Shown one piece after another: positions 23,957 through 30,817 of a stretch of 64,000 bases of DNA. Source of the DNA: Tenggerimyces flavus. Lineage in GTDB: Bacteria; Actinomycetota; Actinomycetes; Propionibacteriales; Actinopolymorphaceae. The notes under the pieces were generated by a model. It was not told where the DNA came from, did not search any database, and saw nothing but the letters and a program-made list of their open reading frames with translations. The stretch is from positions 2,914,001 to 2,978,000 of the forward strand of contig NZ_JAFBCM010000001.1 of NCBI RefSeq assembly GCF_016907715.1, read 5' to 3'. Positions within the stretch are counted from its first letter, which is position 1, and the number at the start of each line of letters is the position of its first letter. Both the position numbers and the translations under genes were made by a program.

Positions 23957-24328
23957 GTGGTCAAGCGCCTGCTCACCCCGCGCTGGATCGCCTTCACCCT
24001 GCTCGTCGTGGTGGCGGCGGTCGGCATGTGCGCGCTCGGCTGGTGGCAGTGGATGCGCTACCACGAGAACGGTGGGAGCTGGCAGAACCTCGCCTACACG
24101 GTCCAATGGCCGCTGTTCGGAGCGTTCGCCGTCTACCTGTGGTGGCGGCTGCTGCGGGACGCCGGCCGGGAGGCGCCGCCTCCGCCGCCCGACCCGGTCG
24201 CGACCCTGCCACCGCTGCCGCCGAAGGTCATCTCCCGTCAGCTGCTCCTGGCCGCGCCACCGCCGCCGGACTCCGAGCTGGACGAGTACAACAAGTACCT
24301 GTCCCGGCTGAACGAGCAGGAGCGATGA
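23957..24328 (+). CDS. membrane protein with two N-terminal helices
   Basis: A 123-residue protein with helices at about 11-29 and 47-62, joined by a short outside segment rich in Trp (GWWQWMRYHENGGSW), then a cytoplasmic Pro-rich tail (EAPPPPPDPVATLPPLPPK) and a charged end. GTG 23957 is the first codon of the good frame. The stop overlaps the start of the next gene by 4 nt (ATGA), so the two products are co-translated and may interact. Function unknown. Confidence 0.75.
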   Translation: MVKRLLTPRWIAFTLLVVVAAVGMCALGWWQWMRYHENGGSWQNLAYTVQWPLFGAFAVYLWWRLLRDAGREAPPPPPDPVATLPPLPPKVISRQLLLAAPPPPDSELDEYNKYLSRLNEQER

Positions 24329-24654
24329 CCTCGACGATCGCGCCGCCCCTTCGCGGCGCCCTGCTCCGCTTCCGTGTGCTGGCCTACGTGGTGGGCGTCG
24401 GCCTGGTGATCCTGGTGTTCGTCGGCCTGCCGCTCAACCGTCTCGCCGACCAGCCGATGGTGTCGGCGGTCGTCGGGCCGCTGCACGGTTTCCTCTACCT
24501 GGTCTATCTCGCGTTCGCCCTGGACCTGGCCCGCCGCGCGCGGTGGTCGATCAAGGGAACGCTGCTGGTCTTCCTGGCCGGCACGGTCCCGTTCATGTCG
24601 TTCGTCGCCGACCGCGTCGTCACCCGCCGCACCAACGCGGGCGAACGTCTCTGA
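24325..24654 (+). CDS. DUF3817 family membrane protein
   Basis: 109 residues with three helices (about 18-38, 48-68, 76-95). The PLHGFLYLVYLAF and PFMSFVADRVV segments fit DUF3817, found in many actinobacteria. It is co-translated with the preceding membrane protein through an ATGA overlap, with AGGAG inside the upstream gene's last codons. Role unknown. Confidence 0.78.
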   Translation: MTSTIAPPLRGALLRFRVLAYVVGVGLVILVFVGLPLNRLADQPMVSAVVGPLHGFLYLVYLAFALDLARRARWSIKGTLLVFLAGTVPFMSFVADRVVTRRTNAGERL

Positions 24655-24658
24655 AGGC

Positions 24659-25078
24659 CTACTCGCAGAAGACGCGCACCTTGGCGTCGGACTGGTCGAT
24701 CTCCATCGTCACCTCGTCGAGGTGTTCGACGAGTTCCTCCAGCTGCTCGGGCTTGAGCTGGGTGAGATCGATCGGCACGCCCGACTTGGTCAGCTCGTCG
24801 TTGATGTGACCGATCGCCTGGGGCGGGATCAGCGCCGCGAGCTTGACGCCGGCCCTGAGCAGTTGCAGGGGAACGCGTACGTTGACCCGTCCCTGCTCGC
24901 CGTTCTCGATGGACTCCACCATCACCCGCAGGTACTTCGCCTTGCCCTTCGGACGCTCGAGGACTGTCGTCGCGGCTGGCTGGTCCCGTTCGACGGCGGC
25001 GATGAGGCGCTCTGCCTCCTCGGTGGTGATCTTGCCCTCGGCCAGCATGGCCAGAATGTCCTTGCGCTGTTCGTTCAT
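24659..25078 (-). CDS. SHOCT-like domain protein
   Basis: 139 residues. The N-terminal 30 residues (RKDILAMLAEGKITTEEAERLIAAV) are the SHOCT-like helix pair. Central strands (KYLRVMVES...VNVRVPLQLLRAGVKLAALIP) and a C-terminal region follow, as in proteins found with DUF2089. Last of a three-gene unit (25722 to 24659) with a small membrane protein and a DUF2089 protein, a set that recurs in bacteria and is thought to sense envelope stress (inference). Confidence 0.75.
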   Translation of the reverse strand: MNEQRKDILAMLAEGKITTEEAERLIAAVERDQPAATTVLERPKGKAKYLRVMVESIENGEQGRVNVRVPLQLLRAGVKLAALIPPQAIGHINDELTKSGVPIDLTQLKPEQLEELVEHLDEVTMEIDQSDAKVRVFCE

Positions 25079-25087
25079 GGGGATCTC

Positions 25088-25348
25088 CTAGTCGAAGGTG
25101 ACGAGTACGTCGGTACGGCCTTCGTGGACGTCGATCTGGGTGCCAGGGAGCGCGCAGACGATGCGCCACCCGGCGTCGAGCACCTGCGGCACGTCGACGC
25201 GATAGAGCTGGCCAGCCACGGCAGCCGCCAGCAGGGCGAGGATCAGGAACGGCGAGAGCAGGAGCACGATCGGGAGGACCGGGACCCAGATCCGGATCGG
25301 GCGATGGTCGGGCTGGTTGACCCGTACCGTCACCAGCTGCGGCATCAC
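25088..25348 (-). CDS. small membrane protein of the DUF2089 unit
   Basis: 86 residues with one long hydrophobic segment (about 22-46, VLPIVLLLSPFLILALLAAAVAG) flanked by short soluble parts. The start overlaps the stop of the DUF2089 gene by 4 nt, and it ends 9 nt before the SHOCT gene. Its role is probably membrane partner of these two; no family name assigned. Confidence 0.7.
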   Translation of the reverse strand: MMPQLVTVRVNQPDHRPIRIWVPVLPIVLLLSPFLILALLAAAVAGQLYRVDVPQVLDAGWRIVCALPGTQIDVHEGRTDVLVTFD

Positions 25349-25722
25349 GGCGCACTCTCCAGCTCCGCCAGCGCCTCTTGCGCGGTGATCTCGCCGCGGC
25401 GCAACCGATCGATGACGTCCGCCCGCGAAGGCGCCGGATCGGTCTCGACGAAGCCGAGCTGCTGGGTGATCCGGTTCAGCCGGGACTTGATCGTCGGGTA
25501 GCTCACTCCGAAGATCCGCTCCATCTCCTTGATGGAGCCGTGGGAGCGCACGAACGCCGTGACGAAGACCTGGTCCTCGACGTTGAGCTGGGCCAGCTGC
25601 GGCAGCTCGAACTCGCCCTCGATCGCGACGCCGCTGCCTGGCAGGCGCACCCGTTCGACGACGAACGGCTGACCTCGGGTCAGGTTCGTGAGCTCCTGCC
25701 AGTCCATCGCGCCATCTGCCAT
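25345..25722 (-). CDS. DUF2089 family protein with HTH
   Basis: 125 residues. The middle contains an HTH (SIKEMERIFGVSYPTIKSRLNRITQQLG, about residues 60-90) and the C-terminus a short helix pair like SHOCT (RLRRGEITAQEALAEL). The zinc-ribbon N-terminus found in some DUF2089 proteins is absent. First gene of a three-gene unit. Bases 25740-25785 directly upstream are unusually AT-rich and probably hold its promoter. Confidence 0.78.
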   Translation of the reverse strand: MADGAMDWQELTNLTRGQPFVVERVRLPGSGVAIEGEFELPQLAQLNVEDQVFVTAFVRSHGSIKEMERIFGVSYPTIKSRLNRITQQLGFVETDPAPSRADVIDRLRRGEITAQEALAELESAP

Positions 25723-25783
25723 GTCTCAGAGAATGCGCGATGAAATATTAATTTTCAAGAGGTCGGCATTGATTTTCTTAAGT

Positions 25784-26128
25784 TCACAGGTAGTGGTTCA
25801 ACACCTCGGCCTCAGCCCGGAGGCGTTCGGCCTGGTCGTCGCGGCCGAGGCGGACGTACTCGTCGGCGGCGTTGGTGCGCTCGCTGACCTCGTTCGCCAC
25901 GATCGCCGCGACCTCGTCCTCGGTCAGCTCGCGCCGCTCCGCCTCCGCCGCTCCGAACGCGGTCGCGCCGACGACCTGGGCCGTGCCCGTGAGGTTGGTG
26001 CTGGACTCGTCGACCGGGACGGCCTCGGCATTCTCGATCGCCGCCAACGCCGACCGCAGGGCGGCGATCGCCGGCTTGTCTCGGGCCTTGACGGCCACGG
26101 TCAGGTCGGCGCGCATGGTCGTACGCAT
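25784..26128 (-). CDS. GatB/YqeY domain-containing protein
   Basis: 114 residues of all-helical YqeY-like fold, related to the tail domain of amidotransferase subunit GatB. It is shorter than most YqeY proteins (about 148 residues), the deletion lying in the middle. Visible: TVAVKARDKPAIAALRSALAAIENAEA and ELTEDEVAAIVANEV. Exact role unknown; it may touch tRNA or an amidotransferase. Its start codon overlaps the stop of the upstream gene. Confidence 0.75.
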   Translation of the reverse strand: MRTTMRADLTVAVKARDKPAIAALRSALAAIENAEAVPVDESSTNLTGTAQVVGATAFGAAEAERRELTEDEVAAIVANEVSERTNAADEYVRLGRDDQAERLRAEAEVLNHYL

Positions 26129-26880
26129 CAGGGGGTGCTCCTTCGGATCTTGCGGATCACCGCGCGGGTCAGGCTGAGGACGTTGGTCGGGGTGAAGCGG
26201 AACCAGAAGCCGAGGAAGCAGCCGTTCGTCCGGAAGTCGGGGTTGGCCGTCCGATAGACCCGCGCCGCTGCTCGTTCGAAGAACTCCGCGGGGTATCGGC
26301 CCAGCGTCTCCTCGGTCATGAAGATGTCGACGAAGATCAGCCCGTCGTCACGCAGCTCGAAGTCGCTTTCGTCAGCCAGGGCTGCGAAAACGTCCCGGAC
26401 CGCGACCGACTCGCGGTCGGTGGCCGTGGGTCGGAGCAGGGTGTACGACGCGAGCGTGTCGGTGAGCGAGATGAAGCCGAGCACGCTCGCAACCGAGATC
26501 CGGTAGAGCCGCGTGCGTGGGTGGCGCACCCGTTCGCTGAGGTAGAACACCAACCCCGACAGCAGATGCAGCCCGCGGTTGCGGAACTCCGGGTCCATCC
26601 GCAGCTTCCCGCCCGCGACCACCCGGCTGCGGGGCAGGTCGATGGGCATCGTCCGCCAGAACTGGAACCCCACGATCTCGTCGGTGTCCCGCCGGCGGAA
26701 GACGTGCACGACGTCGTTCGACTTCGCGTGCACCTCGAAGTGGGCCAGGTCCTCGGTCGCCAGCCGGTTGGACATCGCGTGCAGCTCACGGGTCAGCTCG
26801 GGCGTCAACTCCTCGAGCCGGACGGTCTGCAGCCGGACGTGCGGGCGCCGCTTGGCCAGGCGGAGTACGAGGTCGAGCAC
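26128..26880 (-). CDS. GNAT-like hypothetical protein
   Basis: 250 residues. The central part (FEVHAKSNDVVHVFRRRDTDEIVGFQFW ... GGKLRMDPEFRNRGLHLLSG) resembles a GNAT fold in strand order and in the pre-helix loop DPEFRNRGLH, although the normal Q/R-x-x-G-x-G/A motif is not clean. No membrane helix is present. It overlaps the YqeY-like gene by one base. I cannot name a substrate. Confidence 0.55.
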   Translation of the reverse strand: MLDLVLRLAKRRPHVRLQTVRLEELTPELTRELHAMSNRLATEDLAHFEVHAKSNDVVHVFRRRDTDEIVGFQFWRTMPIDLPRSRVVAGGKLRMDPEFRNRGLHLLSGLVFYLSERVRHPRTRLYRISVASVLGFISLTDTLASYTLLRPTATDRESVAVRDVFAALADESDFELRDDGLIFVDIFMTEETLGRYPAEFFERAAARVYRTANPDFRTNGCFLGFWFRFTPTNVLSLTRAVIRKIRRSTP

Positions 26881-26930
26881 ACCGGAACGTTAGCCATGAT
26901 CGTCCCGCTCAGGCTTGCCCGAACGGGCAT

Positions 26931-27569
26931 TCACTCGAACAGGCGGAGGTCCTCGTCCGGATCGGGCGGCACCTCGCCGCGCAGGTCGAGGTTGGCCGCC
27001 GCAGCGACGCCCTCGAGGTACCCGCGGGCTCGTTCGGACTGGGGATAACGATCGACGAGTGCCCAGAATCGGGCAGTATGTCCGGCCTCGAGCAGGTGGG
27101 CGAGCTCGTGTACGAGGACGTAGTCGATCACCCACTGCGGCATGCCGCGCAGCCGGGACGACAGCCGGATCGTGCCGTCGCTCGGGGTGCACGAGCCCCA
27201 GCGCATGCCCTGGTTGGTCACCCAGCGCACACTCGCCGGTCGCGCCTTGTCGTCGAGATGGCGTCGCGCCAGCAGCCTCGCCCGGGTCATCAGCTCGTCG
27301 TCGCTCGGCCGGCGGCGGCGTTCCTGGGCGGCGAGCCGTTCGAGCATGACCCCGACCCACTCGCGTTCCTCGGCCCGCGACATCCGGGCGGGCAGCAGCA
27401 CGACCACCCGGTCGCCGTCGCGGTACGCGCTCACCGTCCGGCGCCGGCGGCGGCTGCGCCGGACCTCGACCTCGGCCGGGCCCACCTCGGTCAGCGGCAG
27501 GTCGCCCGCAGCCGTACGGGTGCGCGAACGTCCTCGCGCACCACCTGAACGAGCCACAGGTTCGGCCAC
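26931..27569 (-). CDS. YgjP/DUF45-like zinc metalloprotein
   Basis: 212 residues. The zinc motif HELAHLLEAGHTARFW (HExxH-like, His at the third position and a third ligand His nearby) is that of the YgjP-like metallopeptidase family; the WGSCTPSDGTIRLSSRL strand pair before it is also typical. Family members are called metal-dependent hydrolases; the real substrate is not established. It is close to the ThiF-fold gene as in other actinobacteria. Confidence 0.85.
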   Translation of the reverse strand: MAEPVARSGGARGRSRTRTAAGDLPLTEVGPAEVEVRRSRRRRRTVSAYRDGDRVVVLLPARMSRAEEREWVGVMLERLAAQERRRRPSDDELMTRARLLARRHLDDKARPASVRWVTNQGMRWGSCTPSDGTIRLSSRLRGMPQWVIDYVLVHELAHLLEAGHTARFWALVDRYPQSERARGYLEGVAAAANLDLRGEVPPDPDEDLRLFE

Positions 27570-27630
27570 GGCAGAAACGTACTCCCGAACGCCGACAACC
27601 GCCGCCGGTCATCTCGCCGATATTTCTGCG

Positions 27631-27780
27631 CTCCACAGGAGGTGGAGGACGAAACCGCAGGTCAGAGCACAGGTACTACCTGCAGTGACGCTCACTCCAC
27701 AAGGCTCCCCACAGTCCGTCCACACCATCCACCGGCGCTTTGCACACACAATCCACAGGGTTTTCCACAGCCGTGGACAG
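27631..27780. other. cluster of DnaA-box-like sites
   Basis: In 150 bp there are several near matches to the actinobacterial DnaA box (TTGTCCACA): CTCCACAG 27631, ACTCCACAA 27694, CCCCACAG 27707, CGTCCACAC 27717, AATCCACAG 27750, TTTCCACAG 27762, and TGTCCACGG on the other strand at 27771-27780. A perfect TTATCCACA lies at 27980-27988. This is not oriC: no dnaA or dnaN gene is present. It may be a DnaA-titrating or DnaA-reactivating site, or DnaA control of the next transcript. Confidence 0.4.
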
Positions 27781-27797
27781 CAGTCTGCCCAGACTCG

Positions 27798-27826
27798 TTG
27801 ACGGCGGGTCTCGGGGCTCGTAGCGT
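27798..27826 (+). promoter_or_regulatory. strong candidate housekeeping promoter for a small RNA
   Basis: -35 TTGACG at 27798-27803, exactly 17 bp, -10 TAGCGT (TAnnnT) at 27821-27826. Transcription would start near 27833. No ribosome-binding site or convincing ORF follows before the terminator at 27921-27962. Confidence 0.65.
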
Positions 27827-27832
27827 CCTCAG

Positions 27833-27964
27833 TAACGAAGTCCCCGGGCCCCGGATGACCCGCTCGCAAGGGGAAGGCAAGCGGTCCATCTGGGCCACCC
27901 GGGGGCTTTGTATGAGGATTCCCGCGCCGACCCCGACTGCCCCCTGGGAGCGGCGCGGGTTTCT
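27833..27964 (+). ncRNA. candidate structured small RNA (about 130 nt), unknown family
   Basis: Two hairpins follow the promoter. Hairpin 1: CCCCGGG 27842-27848 pairs with 27898-27904, CCGGATG 27851-27857 with 27887-27893 (one G-U), CCGCT 27860-27864 with 27880-27884; the 15-nt top loop is purine-rich (AAGGGGAAGG). Hairpin 2: CCCGCGCC 27921-27928 pairs with GGCGCGGG 27952-27959 and is followed by TTT; its loop is C-rich (CCCC and CCCCC). C-rich loops are known from actinobacterial 6C RNA, but hairpin 1 does not fit that family. I cannot assign a known RNA. Confidence 0.55.
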
Positions 27965-27979
27965 GCCGTTTACTCTCCG

Positions 27980-27988
27980 TTATCCACA
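27980..27988 (+). other. perfect DnaA box TTATCCACA
   Basis: A consensus TTATCCACA lies 20 bp after the small-RNA terminator and 200 bp after the cluster of weaker boxes. Confidence 0.45.
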
Positions 27989-28039
27989 GCCTGGCCCCAC
28001 CGTGTGGCTTCAGGCGTGCCTAGGCGTAAGATGCCCGGC

Positions 28040-28075
28040 GTTGGGCAGCACAATGCTTACCCAACGTACATTGTG
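28040..28075. repeat. two interleaved inverted repeats
   Basis: GTTGGG (28040-28045) with CCCAAC (28060-28065) and CACAATG (28049-28055) with CATTGTG (28069-28075) are interleaved, so as RNA they could form an H-type pseudoknot and as DNA two overlapping operators. It lies 130 bp upstream of the DUF5679 gene. Confidence 0.4.
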
Positions 28076-28204
28076 GCAGGAGGGCCTCGTGTCAGCGTGG
28101 CGAGCGTCGGTTAGGCGCGGACCCTGGCATAGGGTGACCCGAGATCGGGCGGCCCAGGGCGGGCCCGCCCTGCCCGGACGCAAGGCACAGCAAGGAGGGC
28201 CGTC

Positions 28205-28363
28205 ATGGCCGAAACTTTCGAAGGTGAGCACTTCTGCGTGAAGTGCCGGGAGAAGCGCACCGTGACCGGTGAGGTCGTCGTCAACGCCAAGGGCACGCGC
28301 ATGTCGAAGGCGAAGTGCCCGGTATGCGGCACGAACCTGAACCGGATCCTCGGCAAGGCCTGA
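28205..28363 (+). CDS. DUF5679 small zinc-binding protein (52 residues)
   Basis: AAGGAGGG lies 5 nt before ATG 28205. The 52-residue product has two CxxC knuckles (FCVKC at residues 11-14, CPVC at 38-41) and ends GTNLNRILGKA. This is the DUF5679 pattern, a short zinc ribbon common in actinobacteria, possibly ribosome-linked. A candidate -10 TAGGGT lies at 28130-28135. Too short for routine gene finding, but the ribosome-binding site and cysteine pattern are clear. Confidence 0.8.
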   Translation: MAETFEGEHFCVKCREKRTVTGEVVVNAKGTRMSKAKCPVCGTNLNRILGKA

Positions 28364-28522
28364 CACCTCCCGAGCACCGCAGTACCGCAGTAACCGACGC
28401 ACGTCGTGGGGCCGGATCAGCACGCGCTGGTCCGGCCCATTTGCTGTGCCCGGTGTGGCTACAGCTAGCCTCGATCTTTCGTCCGGCGGTGGGTTCGCCC
28501 GGCCCGGCCCCGCCCTGGGGAC

Positions 28523-28538
28523 AATGATCATGTAAACA
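28523..28538. repeat. left half of the palindrome split by the insertion sequence
   Basis: AATGATCATGTAAACA directly abuts the left end of the ISL3 element; the missing half TGTAAACATGATCA resumes at 30097-30110 after it. The uninterrupted core AATGATCATGTAAACATGATCA is found at 44169-44190. Confidence 0.85.
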
Positions 28539-30096
28539 GGCTCTTCTTAGCCAAGGGTGGTGGTGGGGCTGGTAGCAGACCTGTCGGCGTGTCTCCTCGT
28601 GAGGGGGGTCCTGTGCCGGTCAGTCTCGGTTGGTTGCGAATCAGCCGGGGCTGGAAGGAGCACAGGACCCGTGGATGACGTTACTGGGTGGACGGCCGCG
28701 TTGGGCCTTGAGGGGTTCGAGGTGACTCGGGCGGTGGAACTGCTCGGGGAGTGGAACCTGCTGATTCAGACCACGGCCGGGTCGCAGGCGTGTCGGGAGG
28801 CGTGTCGGGGGTGTGGGGCGGTCGCGTCGCCGCATGGTCGGCGGCCGGTGGTGGTGCGGGATCTGCCGATTGCGGGTAAGCCGGTGCTGCTGGTGTGGCA
28901 TAAGCGGTTGTGGCGATGCCGCGAACCTCGTTGCCTGCAAGGAAGAACGACCACGGCGACGGCCACGGCCACGACGACGACGACGACCACGGCGACGGCG
29001 GTGACGTGGTCTGAGACGAGTGAGCTGATTCGGCCGCGGCGGTGTATGACCGAGCGGGCGGTGGCCGAGGCGGTGCGCCGGGTCGGTCAGGACCAGTCCG
29101 CGGTGGCGACGGTGGCCGCGGAGTTCGGTGTGTCGTGGGGCACGGTCAACACCGCCGTCGTGGCCGCCGCGAAGGCGCTGCGCCGGCCACCGGAGGCGCG
29201 TGCGGTGACCGCGGTCGGCGTCGATGAGCACGTGTTCGGGGCCCGTGGGCCGGTGCAGTGGATGCGGTTCTGCACCACCATCGTCGACGTCGGCCGCGGG
29301 AAGCTGCTCGATGTGCTGCCGGGCCGCACCGGCCGGATCGTGTCCGACTGGTTCGCCCACCGGGACCCGGCCTGGCGGGCCGGTATCCAGGCCGCGGTGT
29401 GTGATCCGCTGCGCTCCTACCGGTCCGGGCTACGGACCGGGCTGCCGCAGGCCAGCGTGGTGCTCGACGCCTTCCACCTGGTCAAACTCGGCACCGACAC
29501 GACCGAACTGGTCCGCCGCCGGGTCCAGTTCGACCAACTCGGCCGCCGCGGCCGCAAGGGCGACCCCCTGCACGACACACTGCGGCTGCTGCGCAGCAAA
29601 CCCGAGGCCTTCACCCCCGACGGACACCGCGCCACCCGACTGCGCACCGTCCTACTCGACCACGACCCCACCGGCCAGGTCGGCGCCACCTGGGAGATCG
29701 CCCACCGCCTCCGCCACCTCTACCAACGCGTCGACACCACGGCGAGGCAGCGTTTCCCCAACAAAACAAGGGTCACCGCACGCCTTGACCGGCTCATCGC
29801 CGACGCCCGCTACTACGCCCACCACGACGACATCCCCGAACTAGCGACCCTGGCGAACACCCTCACCGAGTGGCGCGACCCCATCCTCGCCCGAGCCGAC
29901 CACCCCTACGCCAGCAACGGCCCCACCGAAGGCACCAACACCATCATCAAGAAGATCAAACGCATCGGCTTCGGCTTCCGCAGCTTCACCAACTACCGCG
30001 CCCGCATCCTCCTCGCCTGCGCCGACATAGACTGGCCACCCAAACCCGCAGCCACCCACATCAGACACCGCACACCACGCTTGGCTGCGTAGAGCC
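28539..30096 (+). mobile_element. complete ISL3-family insertion sequence
   Basis: 1558 bp. The left end reads GGCTCTTCTTAGCCAAGG and the right end, read inward, GGCTCTACGCAGCCAAGC, imperfect inverted repeats typical of ISL3. Both ends are flanked by the direct repeat TGTAAACA (28531-28538 and 30097-30104), the 8-bp duplication expected for the family. It holds one intact transposase gene. With the element removed, the target restores the palindrome TGATCATGTAAACATGATCA, cut at its centre. Confidence 0.93.
28671..30092 (+). CDS. ISL3-family transposase
   Basis: 473 residues from GTG 28671 (AAGGAG upstream); the frame is open back to 28557. It carries the ISL3 layout: an N-terminal Cys-rich zinc-binding region (CREACRGCG, then CREPRC), an HTH (VAAEFGVSWGTVNTAV), the DDE domain with GVDEHVF (first Asp), VVLDAFHLVKLG (second Asp) and YASNGPTEGTNTIIKKIKRIGFGFRSF (catalytic Glu). 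Odd feature: after the zinc finger an ACG/GAC trinucleotide run (about 28946-29003) adds a Thr/Ala stretch not usual in the family. The gene appears intact. Confidence 0.92.
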   Translation: MDDVTGWTAALGLEGFEVTRAVELLGEWNLLIQTTAGSQACREACRGCGAVASPHGRRPVVVRDLPIAGKPVLLVWHKRLWRCREPRCLQGRTTTATATATTTTTTTATAVTWSETSELIRPRRCMTERAVAEAVRRVGQDQSAVATVAAEFGVSWGTVNTAVVAAAKALRRPPEARAVTAVGVDEHVFGARGPVQWMRFCTTIVDVGRGKLLDVLPGRTGRIVSDWFAHRDPAWRAGIQAAVCDPLRSYRSGLRTGLPQASVVLDAFHLVKLGTDTTELVRRRVQFDQLGRRGRKGDPLHDTLRLLRSKPEAFTPDGHRATRLRTVLLDHDPTGQVGATWEIAHRLRHLYQRVDTTARQRFPNKTRVTARLDRLIADARYYAHHDDIPELATLANTLTEWRDPILARADHPYASNGPTEGTNTIIKKIKRIGFGFRSFTNYRARILLACADIDWPPKPAATHIRHRTPRLAA

Positions 30097-30112
30097 TGTA
30101 AACATGATCAGG

Positions 30113-30150
30113 GGCCCCATGACGCCGGGTAGACGCCAGGTAATGGGGCC
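30113..30150. terminator. hairpin downstream of the insertion sequence
   Basis: GGCCCCAT (30113-30120) and ATGGGGCC (30143-30150) can pair around a 22-nt loop. It follows the restored half-palindrome and precedes the 3' end of the DinB-like gene; no T run follows. Confidence 0.4.
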
Positions 30151-30229
30151 ACTTGCCGGGTAAGGCGACCACGACGCCTCACAGGCCAGAGTCGCCCATC
30201 AACGATGAAGTTCCCTGTGCCCGGTGCGG

Positions 30230-30742
30230 CTAGGCGCCGGTGGCGCCGTCGATGCGCTCGCGGAGGAGGTCGGCGTGGCCGGTGTGCTGCGCGTACTCCT
30301 CGATGACGTGGATGTAGATCCAACGGAGGCTGACCTTGCCGGTCGGCGCCTTGGCGTCATCGGCCAGCTCGTCCAGGTCATGGTGTGCCACCGCGGCGTC
30401 GCAGCGGGCGGTCTCGTCCAGGAAGGTCCGGTAGCTGGCCTCGGCGTCGGAGTCGGCGAGGACGTCGAACCCGCCTCCGGGGTACAGCGCAGGCAGGTCC
30501 TCGTGCAGGAACTTCTCCCGGAACCATTCCCGCTCGACCTCGGCCAGATGTCGCAGCAGACCGAGCAGGGTCAGGCTCGACGGCTCGACCGAGGCGGTCC
30601 GGAGCTGTTCGGCGGTCAGGCCGGCGCACTTGCGCAGGAAGAACACGCGGCGCAACCTCAGCCAGTCGTCCAGCATCTCCCGCTCGCCGCACGCCAGGTC
30701 CGTCCGGTGTCCCCGATCCACCTCGGGCGCGATCCAGGTCAT
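30230..30742 (-). CDS. DinB family protein (DUF664)
   Basis: 170 residues of four-helix DinB fold. The metal-binding His pattern is present: LLGLLRHLAEVEREWF (first His) and IYIHVIEEYAQHTGHADLLRE (second and third His), the DUF664 form common in actinobacteria. Such proteins are related to mycothiol-dependent enzymes; the reaction is not known here. ATG 30742 starts the homologous part. It is divergent from the amidohydrolase operon, sharing an intergenic space of 75 bp. Confidence 0.87.
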   Translation of the reverse strand: MTWIAPEVDRGHRTDLACGEREMLDDWLRLRRVFFLRKCAGLTAEQLRTASVEPSSLTLLGLLRHLAEVEREWFREKFLHEDLPALYPGGGFDVLADSDAEASYRTFLDETARCDAAVAHHDLDELADDAKAPTGKVSLRWIYIHVIEEYAQHTGHADLLRERIDGATGA

Positions 30743-30817
30743 GTCGCAATGGTCCCAGGTGGCCGGGTGCGGCGACGGAATTGACAGGTTCGGGGCAGGA
30801 CCGAAAGGCTGGGCGGC

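Noticed and set aside
27609..27869. Minus-strand ORF of 86 codons over the DnaA-like boxes
   Set aside because: No ribosome-binding site, Cys/Trp-rich composition arising from the repeated CCACA words, no family.
27833..27964. 6C RNA or a known riboswitch
   Set aside because: Only one loop is C-rich, and the first hairpin has a purine-rich loop; no known aptamer motif is recognised.
27631..27988. Replication origin oriC
   Set aside because: DnaA-like boxes are present, but dnaA, dnaN, and an AT-rich unwinding region are absent.
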